Assembly (NCBI GenBank): GCA_964418485.1
Contig: CAYQMH010000034.1
Span: 1 to 24,103 of the forward strand
Origin: JAFGHJ01 sp964418485
Lineage (GTDB): Bacteria; Hydrothermota; UBA3072
Length of the DNA stretch: 24,103 bases
Direction: 5' to 3'
Within the stretch, counting starts at the first letter, position 1, and each line of letters opens with the position of its first letter. Below, piece by piece: positions 7,640 through 14,045 of this stretch. The notes beneath the pieces are model-generated. The model was not told the DNA's origin. It worked only from the letters and a program-made list of their open reading frames with translations, and searched no databases. A program made the position numbers and the translations under genes.

Positions 7640-9004
7640 TTATAATTCGTAACTCGTCCCGGGAGCCTCCGGCATATCAACACTATATCCCATTTCCTCT
7701 AAACTCGCACCAAGGGGTTCCATCTGGTCTTCTTCTCCGTGTACCAGGAAAATTCTCCCGGGAGAAACTTTTTCGGCAAAAGATATAAGGTCTCTTCTAT
7801 CGGCATGAGCGCTAAACTCATTAAGGACAACAACCTCCGCTTTCCTTTCATAGGGTTGACCGAAAATATTTACCACTTCTTCTTGCTCCACAAGTTTCCG
7901 GCCAAGTGTATTTTTTGCCTGATAACCTACAATAAGAATTATATTCCTTTCATCCTCGATATTATTTCTTAAATGATGGAGTATTCTTCCATGCTCACAC
8001 ATTCCCGAAGCGGAAATTATAATCATGGGACCTTCTCTGCTATTTAAAGCCTTCGATTGTTCTAAATCCTTAATGTAATGTATCTGCCCATAATTAAAAA
8101 TATGATTTTCCCGAAGCATTCTGTATGCCTCTTTATCAAAATATTCAGGGTGTTTCATGAAAACACTGGTTATTTCAACAGTAAGAGGTGAGTCGACATA
8201 AATGGGTATTTCAGGTATTTTCCCCTTTATGATCAGCGAATTGATTGCGTATATTATTTCCTGGGCTCTTTCAAGTGCGAATGACGGAATTATAACTTTA
8301 CCTTTCCTGTTTATGGCTCTTTTTAAAATTTCTTCAAGGTCTTTTTTCGCATTTTCTATATCTCTATGTAATCTGTTACCGTAGGTGCTTTCCATAATAA
8401 GTATATCTACCTTCTCCGGTATCTTAGGGTCTCTTATTATAGGAAGATTACTCCTCCCAAGGTCGCCTGTAAAAAGAATTCTTTTCCCCTCTAACTCCAT
8501 TAAAATTTCGGACGAACCGAGTATATGTCCGGCATCCAAAAATTCGAAATCAATACCTCTCTGGTACTTATTTTCGTAAACTTTAGGCTTGAAAAGGTTA
8601 AGTGAACGTTCTGCATCCTCTACGGTATATAATGGTTCAATCGGAGTCTCCCCTCTCTTGATTATCTTCTTATTAATATATTCCGCATCTCTTTCGTGAA
8701 TATAAGCTGAATCGAGAAGAAGATATTTTAGAAGATCAATAGTTGCGGGAGTTGTATAAATGTCACGAGAAAATCCGTTTTTGACTAAATTCGGGATATT
8801 CCCCGAATGGTCAATATGAGCGTGAGAAAGAAGCATATAATCAATATCTTTAAGCCCAAATAAAAATTCCCGATTCTTCTTTTCGGATTCTTTTCTTCTC
8901 CCCTGGAAAAGACCGCATTCAATGAGTACTTTTGTACCGTTCGAGATTAGTATAAATTTGCTTCCTGTAACCTCTTTTGTCGCCCCATAAAATTCTATTT
9001 TCAA
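7640..9004 (-). CDS. Beta-CASP metallo-beta-lactamase-fold ribonuclease
   Basis: Predicted zinc-dependent RNA nuclease (454 aa) of the bacterial group related to CPSF73/Ysh1. The metallo-beta-lactamase part starts at the N-terminus: HAHIDH at 61-66 binds two zinc ions, followed by DAGHILGS and FTGDLG. The beta-CASP insert follows MESTYGNR, and the closing motifs EFSAHAD and LVHGEE complete the metal site. Neither the extra C-terminal domain of RNase J nor the archaeal KH domains is present, so it fits the short single-module exonuclease/endonuclease class. The start is TTG (9002-9004): AAGGAGG lies 5 nt upstream and no ATG fits better. A candidate promoter is at 9039-9066. It stands alone on the minus strand, convergent with xth. 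RNA processing or decay is the likely role; the targets are unknown. Confidence 0.92.
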   Translation of the reverse strand: MKIEFYGATKEVTGSKFILISNGTKVLIECGLFQGRRKESEKKNREFLFGLKDIDYMLLSHAHIDHSGNIPNLVKNGFSRDIYTTPATIDLLKYLLLDSAYIHERDAEYINKKIIKRGETPIEPLYTVEDAERSLNLFKPKVYENKYQRGIDFEFLDAGHILGSSEILMELEGKRILFTGDLGRSNLPIIRDPKIPEKVDILIMESTYGNRLHRDIENAKKDLEEILKRAINRKGKVIIPSFALERAQEIIYAINSLIIKGKIPEIPIYVDSPLTVEITSVFMKHPEYFDKEAYRMLRENHIFNYGQIHYIKDLEQSKALNSREGPMIIISASGMCEHGRILHHLRNNIEDERNIILIVGYQAKNTLGRKLVEQEEVVNIFGQPYERKAEVVVLNEFSAHADRRDLISFAEKVSPGRIFLVHGEEDQMEPLGASLEEMGYSVDMPEAPGTSYEL

Positions 9005-9038
9005 TTCTACCTCCTTAATGATATATATCTATTTATGG

Positions 9039-9066
9039 AGAATATATAATTTAGAGGAAATTTCAA
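9039..9066 (-). promoter_or_regulatory. Candidate promoter of the beta-CASP nuclease gene
   Basis: On the minus strand, TTGAAA (9061-9066), a 16 bp spacer and TATTCT (9039-9044). The 16 bp spacing matches the other promoters here, but the -10 box is only 4 of 6. Confidence 0.35.
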
Positions 9067-9108
9067 GGTCTGTTTTAAGTTTAGTGTTTCAGTTTAAACT
9101 AGCAAAAT

Positions 9109-9262
9109 GCGAGGGCTAACCATTCTTCTGGAACGCGGTCAATTGTCCCCTGCGAGGAAATTGCCGCTCGCGCTCGTCCTCGCTCCTCTTGAAACATAAA
9201 TATTTCAAGAGACCGTGCCCGCTTCGGACTCCGCGACGTCCTTCAGAATAGTTATCCCTCGC
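9109..9262. repeat. GC-rich imperfect inverted repeat, about 154 bp
   Basis: This fills most of the 347 bp gap between the beta-CASP gene and hisG. The ends GCGAGGGCTAACCATTCT (from 9109) and, inverted, GCGAGGGATAACTATTCT (to 9262) match at 18 of 23 positions. The centre is a perfect hairpin, CTCTTGAAA (9186-9194) with TTTCAAGAG (9203-9211) and an 8 nt loop. The arms between are rich in GC and CG-containing words, unlike the AT-rich surroundings. It could be a non-autonomous mobile or REP-like palindrome, or a structured RNA. No open frame or terminal direct repeat is evident. Confidence 0.55.
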
Positions 9263-9302
9263 ATAGCGACAATAAATTTTTGAGGATGGGTAGAGGAAGA
9301 GC

Positions 9303-9330
9303 TTGACAAAGGAATTAAGGCGACTATATT
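9303..9330 (+). promoter_or_regulatory. Promoter of hisG
   Basis: AGC-TTGACA (-35 at 9303-9308), a 16 bp spacer and TATATT (9325-9330). The AGCTTGACA word and the 16 bp spacing are shared with the hisF and xth promoters. The predicted leader is only about 15 nt. Confidence 0.65.
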
Positions 9331-9351
9331 TTTAATTTAAAGGATTTGAGG

Positions 9352-10341
9352 ATGAATACAATTAAATTCGGACTCCCAAAAGGTAGTTTAAATAGTAAAG
9401 ATAGAGGAAATACGCATCAGTTACTCATAGATTCAGGATATGAAATAAGAGGATATGATCCGGCGGATGAATCTGATAAAAAATTAAAAATTTTGAACGA
9501 TCCGGAAATTGAAGTCTATCTTGTTAGACCTCAGAGTGCTCCGGTCGAACTGAACAAAGGTTTTTTAGATATTGCAATAGTAGGCGATGATTGGGTCACG
9601 GAAGAAAGTATAGCCAACTCAAGTACCAACATTTTCAAAATCGGCGATTTAGAATACGGTAAAACAAGAATTGTTGCTGCCGTTCCGGACAATCTCCCTT
9701 TTGAATCTTTTGAAGATTTTTTTAACGAAAAAAGGGGGAAACCAATCTTATGTTTTACCGAGTATATTAATATTACAAAAGATTATATTATCAAAAACCA
9801 AGCATATATTTCAAATTACGGAACAAAAAGTCCTGTAGTCCAAATTAGAGGATTAATTGAAGGGGAAAATGAGTCGGTTCAAATCATAAATTCGGATGGT
9901 GTAACAGAAGGTTATATTGCAAAAGGAGCGGATATAATAGTAGATAATGCGCAAAGCGGAAAAACACTCAAAGAATATGGCTTAAAAGAAATAGAGGAAA
10001 TTACGCATTCGAGCGCGGGACTTTACGGTGGACCTGCCTGCAAAGGATGGAAAAAGAAAAAAGCAGAAGATATTTTCCAACAATTATACGGCGCGGTAAT
10101 AGCAAGAAAATATTTTGACGTCAAGTTCAACGCCAGCAATAATAACGTTGAAATAGTAAGAAATTATTTGATATCTGAAAACCTATGCGCCGATGAACCG
10201 ACAATAATTAAAGGGGAAAAATATTCACAGGTTAATATCCTAATATTAAAAGAAAAATTTCCACTGGTGTTAAGTGCCTTGAAAAAAGACTATAACATTT
10301 CCGCAATAGTCAGAAACGAAATAAAACAATTTGTTAAATAA
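9352..10341 (+). CDS. hisG: ATP phosphoribosyltransferase, long form (HisG)
   Basis: First enzyme of histidine biosynthesis: ATP plus PRPP gives N1-(5-phosphoribosyl)-ATP. The typical N-terminus IKFGLPKGSL opens the periplasmic-binding-protein-like catalytic lobes. The PRPP loop is at about 193-206 (ADIIVDNAQSGKTL), preceded by the family's SDGVTEGYIAKG. The last ~65 residues, with VNILILKEKFPLVLSALK, align by eye with the ACT-like C-terminal domain of long HisG, the site of histidine feedback, so a HisZ partner should not be needed. At 330 aa it is longer than the usual 280-300. The extra length includes a loop around 212-235 with GLYGGPACKGWKKKK. I chose the ATG at 9352, with AAAGGA upstream, over the TTG at 9346. 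It has its own promoter and a terminator at 10499-10530. It is divergent enough that biochemical proof would be welcome. Confidence 0.82.
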   Translation: MNTIKFGLPKGSLNSKDRGNTHQLLIDSGYEIRGYDPADESDKKLKILNDPEIEVYLVRPQSAPVELNKGFLDIAIVGDDWVTEESIANSSTNIFKIGDLEYGKTRIVAAVPDNLPFESFEDFFNEKRGKPILCFTEYINITKDYIIKNQAYISNYGTKSPVVQIRGLIEGENESVQIINSDGVTEGYIAKGADIIVDNAQSGKTLKEYGLKEIEEITHSSAGLYGGPACKGWKKKKAEDIFQQLYGAVIARKYFDVKFNASNNNVEIVRNYLISENLCADEPTIIKGEKYSQVNILILKEKFPLVLSALKKDYNISAIVRNEIKQFVK

Positions 10342-10498
10342 TTTTTAGTTTACCTCAAGATTTTATCTCATCTTTGAATAAGGGTCACTACCGACAAAAG
10401 CGAAGGAAGCGGTAAGATTATCTGCGTCAATTAAGTCACAACAGAGAAAGGAAATCATGACGGGATTAAAAATCTGAATTGTATCATTATTCAATTTC

Positions 10499-10530
10499 AA
10501 AAAAAGGGCGTTTTTAAAAACGCCCTTTTT
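10499..10530. terminator. Bidirectional intrinsic terminator
   Basis: A perfect 30 bp palindrome (10501-10530): GGGCG, then T5A5, then CGCCC, flanked by an A-run on the left and a T-run on the right. It lies between hisG and the convergent secreted-protein gene and should stop transcription from both sides. Confidence 0.9.
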
Positions 10531-10563
10531 GTTTAGCAGACTGCTGAGTGAATAAATTACCGG

Positions 10564-11121
10564 TTAATCGGTCTGAATAGTATAGGTTAAAACACAGCTC
10601 ACACCAGCAGTCTGTTCTTCATCACCGTCTAAAGTCACTCTATAATCTTGATTGAGGGACTGCCATCCTCCAGTATTACCACTTCCACTTACGATAGTAT
10701 CAGGTGCAGCCACAGTATTAAAAGCATCCCAGGAACCCATCCCGGCAGGACTATGCTCTATATCCGAAAGAAGTATACCACTGCCCGGATCTCCATCCCC
10801 CGAAACCGTAAGGATCCAATTAACAGGACTACCAGCAGGGGAACCAGACACCATATATTCTAGCTGCTGATAAGGAGAGGATAGGGGCGTTGTTGGATAA
10901 TATTGCTCCGGATAAGCACTAGGAGGGTAAATGGGATTACTAGGATTAAGCGTTATATTACTAAAATCCCACTCGGCATTGTTGTTTACATATATCCCAA
11001 CACCAGTTGGAACTATAAAGGTCAGAGTAGCCGTCTCACCTTGAGGACTCGGACCCGTAGCACGGCCCTGAGAAAAAACAAACACCGGAAAAATTAAAGC
11101 CAGAAGTATCAATTTCCTCAT
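10564..11121 (-). CDS. Secreted protein of unknown function
   Basis: A 185 aa protein that I do not recognise. It has a clear Sec signal peptide: MRK, then a hydrophobic stretch to about residue 17, with likely cleavage at FS-QG. The mature part is rich in Gly, Ser, Pro and Thr, is acidic and lacks cysteine except one near the C-terminus. It looks all-beta: alternating stretches such as ATLTFIVPTG, VNWILTVSGDG and the closing SCVLTYTIQTD resemble a secreted immunoglobulin-like or pilin/spore-coat-type sandwich, but no specific family can be claimed. The ATG has a strong site (AGGGAGG) 6 nt upstream. It is a single gene, ending at the shared terminator 10499-10530. It lies on the same strand as valS but 303 bp downstream of it, so it is probably separately transcribed. 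A surface or extracellular structural role is only a guess. Confidence 0.75.
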   Translation of the reverse strand: MRKLILLALIFPVFVFSQGRATGPSPQGETATLTFIVPTGVGIYVNNNAEWDFSNITLNPSNPIYPPSAYPEQYYPTTPLSSPYQQLEYMVSGSPAGSPVNWILTVSGDGDPGSGILLSDIEHSPAGMGSWDAFNTVAAPDTIVSGSGNTGGWQSLNQDYRVTLDGDEEQTAGVSCVLTYTIQTD

Positions 11122-11424
11122 TTTGCGCCTCCCTTTAAAGATACTTATTCAGATATAACCTTAATAATCAATCACTAACGTCCGCTAAATTACCAAAGAA
11201 CCATTTACTGTACTTACAACTTCCGTTCCACAAAATAAGCCCTTGATAAACAAAGTCTTAATACTACACATATCTCGCAAAATGCAATTTTATTTTGCAT
11301 AAGGCAAAATTTTTCCGTTGGTAAACAATATTTTACACACAGCGAAAATGCCACAAAGGCACGAAGACATAAAATTATATTTTGGTTTTTACTAAAACCT
11401 AATACCGAAGCACTAAGACCTAAA
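11122..11424. other. Intergenic region between valS and the secreted-protein gene
   Basis: No coding frame is visible in these 303 bp. It holds a hairpin, GCAAAAT (11277-11283) with ATTTTGC (11292-11298), and a degenerate CCACAAAGGCACGAAGAC repeat (11350-11370) related to the units at 3497-3634 and 6704-6729. A short stem, GGTTTT/AAAACC (11384-11399), could weakly end the valS transcript but lacks a clear U-tract. I could not define a convincing promoter for the downstream secreted-protein gene. Confidence 0.5.
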
Positions 11425-14043
11425 CTATGAAATACGTTTCAGGTTCTCCACCAATTTACTATATTTGTTGCTGAGTCTTTCTTTTTTCTCTTTTGTTTTT
11501 TCAACAACTTCCACCGGAGCCTTATCTAAGAAATCTTTACTGGAAAGTTGTTTTTCTGTTCTTTTAATAAAACCTTCAAGTTCGTTAATTTCTTTTCTCA
11601 GTCTATCTTTTTCCTTATCAAGATCGATTATCCCTTCAAGGGTAACATATACATCCATCCCGTCCAAATGAAAAAAGGCAGAATTTGTAACCTTTCTCCC
11701 CTCCTCTTTAATCTCCTCAATTCCAGCAAGCCTGAATATCCATTCCGCCTGACTTCGAATCAGATCCAGTGTATCATTTCCCGAATTAACAACAACTTTC
11801 AATGTCGAATCCGGAGGCAAATTGAATTCTCCTCTGATATTCCTTACATTGGCAACGAAATTATGTAAGAATTCCACTTCCTTCTCTAATTCTAAATTTC
11901 TGTAGTGTTCATTATAAATCGGCCATTTTGAATTGATAATCGTATCGTCTGTATAAGGCAACATCTCATATATTTCTTCAGTTATATGAGGTATAAAAGG
12001 ATGCATAAGTTTAAGATATCGTTCGAAAGCCCATAATGAAACTGACATAGCATTTTTTCTATTGTTTTTATCGCCTGAGTAGATACGGGATTTTACCATT
12101 TCCAGATACCAATCACAAAACTCATCCCAGAAATGCGAAGAAAGCAATCTGCTCGCCTCATTTATCCTAAAAGAATCAACCTGTTCCTCAATATCCTTTA
12201 CCAGACCCATTACACGGGATATAATCCATTCATCCATCTTGGCAAGGGGAATACCCTCAATGCTTCCTTCGTCATCATCTCTGCAATTCATCATCAAGAA
12301 TCGCGTCGCATTCCAAATTTTATTTAGAAAATTCCTTCCCTGTTCGATACTATCTTCCTTGTATATCACGTCTTTACCTTCGGGTGTAATCCTTAAAATT
12401 CCTACACGAACAGCATCTGCACCATAATTAGCAATTAAATCAAGTGGATCAGGAGAATTACCTAAAGATTTAGAAAAAACTCTACGGCGGGAATCACGAA
12501 TCATACCTGTAAAATACACCTTGCTAAAAGGAACTTCTCCTAAAAACTCAAGAGATGACATAATCATCCTTGCAACCCATAAAAATATTATATCCCAGGC
12601 TGTAACCAGAGTAGTAGAAGGGAAAAAAACCTCTAATTCTTCCGTTTTATTTGGCCAGCCAAAAGGAGCAAAGGGCCACAGCCATGAAGAGAACCAGGTA
12701 TCAAGAACATCTTCTTCCTGAAATATATCTCGACTTCCACATTTAGAACATTCCAAAGGCATCTTCCGACTTACCATAATCTCCTGACAGTTCTTGCAAT
12801 AGTAAACGGGCATCCGATGCCCCCACCACAGCTGTCTTGAAATTACCCAGGGACGTATATTACTAAGCCAGTGATTATAGACTTTTTCCCATCTGGGAAG
12901 ATAAAACTTTACCTTTCCTTCCTCGGCAGCCCTCTTAGCCTTTCTTGCCATTTCATCCATTCTAACAAACCATTGTTCAGATATATAAGGTTCGAGGACC
13001 GTACCACAACGCAAACAATGTCCCACAGAATGCAAATGTTCTTCCACCTTTTTTAAAAATCCCTCACTCTTAAGATCTTCTAATACTTTTTCCCTGGCAT
13101 CATAGCGATCCAGACCTTCATACTTTCCTCCATTATCATTGATATTTCCCTTGCCATCCAGAATATTTATTGAAGGAAGATCGTGATTTCTACCTATCTC
13201 AAAATCATCTGGATCATGAGCGGGTGTTATCTTAACAACTCCCGTTCCAAACTCTTTCTCAACTTTCTCGTCTGAAATCACAGGAATTTCCCTATTCATT
13301 AAAGGAAGAATTACTTTCTTTCCAATAAATTCCTTGTACCTTTCATCGTCAGGATGAACCGCTACAGCCGTATCCCCCAGCATTGTCTCAGGACGGGTCG
13401 TTGCCACCTGCAGCTTTCCTCCTTCCTTTAAGGGATATTCAATATAATAAAGTTCCCCTTTAATTTCATTACTATCGACTTCTTCATTTGAAATAACCGT
13501 TTCACAACGAGGGCAATAATTAACTATATACTCATCTCTATAAATATAACCTTTTTTATACAAACGCACAAAAGCCTCTTGGACCCCCCTGGAAAAGTCT
13601 TGATCTAAAGTAAATGTTTCCCTACTCCAATCACACCCAAGCCCAAGTGTTTTCATCTGTGAGACGATCCTGTTATGATACTCTTCTTTCCATTTCCAAA
13701 CTTCCTCCACAAACTTTTCTCTACCCAGATCGAATCTCGTGAGTCCTTCTTTAGATAACTTTCTTTCTACAACATTCTGGGTAGCTATACCTGCGTGATC
13801 CGTTCCCGGAAGCCAAAGGACTTCGAATCCTTGCATTTTATGAATCCGTATAAAAACATCCTGTATTGTCATATTAAGTACGTGCCCAAGGTGCAAAATA
13901 CCTGTAACATTGGGCGGGGGCAATAGAATTATATAAAGAGGTTTTTCAGTTTCAACATTCGCCACAAAAGTCCCGGATTCCTCCCATTTCTTCCTCCATT
14001 TTTCCTCAACCGAACCCGGAATATATTTTTTAGGAAGCTCCAA
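11425..14043 (-). CDS. valS: Valyl-tRNA synthetase
   Basis: Class I synthetase charging tRNA-Val, 872 aa. Domains in order: Rossmann fold with PPPNVTGILHLGH (HIGH at 51-54); a zinc-type CPRC (177-180); the CP1 editing domain with TTRPETMLGDTAVAVHP (215-231); second Cys pairs CKNC (416-419) and CSKC (432-435); the DVLDTWFSSWLWPF block; the anticodon-binding helical domain; and a C-terminal coiled coil (about 808-872) that contacts the tRNA. The signature KMSKS loop reads VFSKS (522-526): the second Lys is kept, but the first Lys is Val. The TTG start (14041-14043) is supported by GGGAG 6 nt upstream, which lies within the final codons of the preceding cyclase-like gene. valS is therefore probably translated together with it, as the last gene of the ribosomal operon. 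Confidence 0.96.
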   Translation of the reverse strand: MELPKKYIPGSVEEKWRKKWEESGTFVANVETEKPLYIILLPPPNVTGILHLGHVLNMTIQDVFIRIHKMQGFEVLWLPGTDHAGIATQNVVERKLSKEGLTRFDLGREKFVEEVWKWKEEYHNRIVSQMKTLGLGCDWSRETFTLDQDFSRGVQEAFVRLYKKGYIYRDEYIVNYCPRCETVISNEEVDSNEIKGELYYIEYPLKEGGKLQVATTRPETMLGDTAVAVHPDDERYKEFIGKKVILPLMNREIPVISDEKVEKEFGTGVVKITPAHDPDDFEIGRNHDLPSINILDGKGNINDNGGKYEGLDRYDAREKVLEDLKSEGFLKKVEEHLHSVGHCLRCGTVLEPYISEQWFVRMDEMARKAKRAAEEGKVKFYLPRWEKVYNHWLSNIRPWVISRQLWWGHRMPVYYCKNCQEIMVSRKMPLECSKCGSRDIFQEEDVLDTWFSSWLWPFAPFGWPNKTEELEVFFPSTTLVTAWDIIFLWVARMIMSSLEFLGEVPFSKVYFTGMIRDSRRRVFSKSLGNSPDPLDLIANYGADAVRVGILRITPEGKDVIYKEDSIEQGRNFLNKIWNATRFLMMNCRDDDEGSIEGIPLAKMDEWIISRVMGLVKDIEEQVDSFRINEASRLLSSHFWDEFCDWYLEMVKSRIYSGDKNNRKNAMSVSLWAFERYLKLMHPFIPHITEEIYEMLPYTDDTIINSKWPIYNEHYRNLELEKEVEFLHNFVANVRNIRGEFNLPPDSTLKVVVNSGNDTLDLIRSQAEWIFRLAGIEEIKEEGRKVTNSAFFHLDGMDVYVTLEGIIDLDKEKDRLRKEINELEGFIKRTEKQLSSKDFLDKAPVEVVEKTKEKKERLSNKYSKLVENLKRIS

Positions 14044-14045
14044 AA

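Noticed and set aside
9346..9351. TTG at 9346 as the start of hisG
   Set aside because: The ATG at 9352 has AAAGGA at proper spacing and gives the usual HisG N-terminus.
10457..10477. Six-codon frame MTGLKI after AAAGGA, just before a strong terminator, as an attenuator leader peptide
   Set aside because: No gene follows on the plus strand and the codons carry no regulatory run such as His; the terminator is fully explained by the convergent gene pair.
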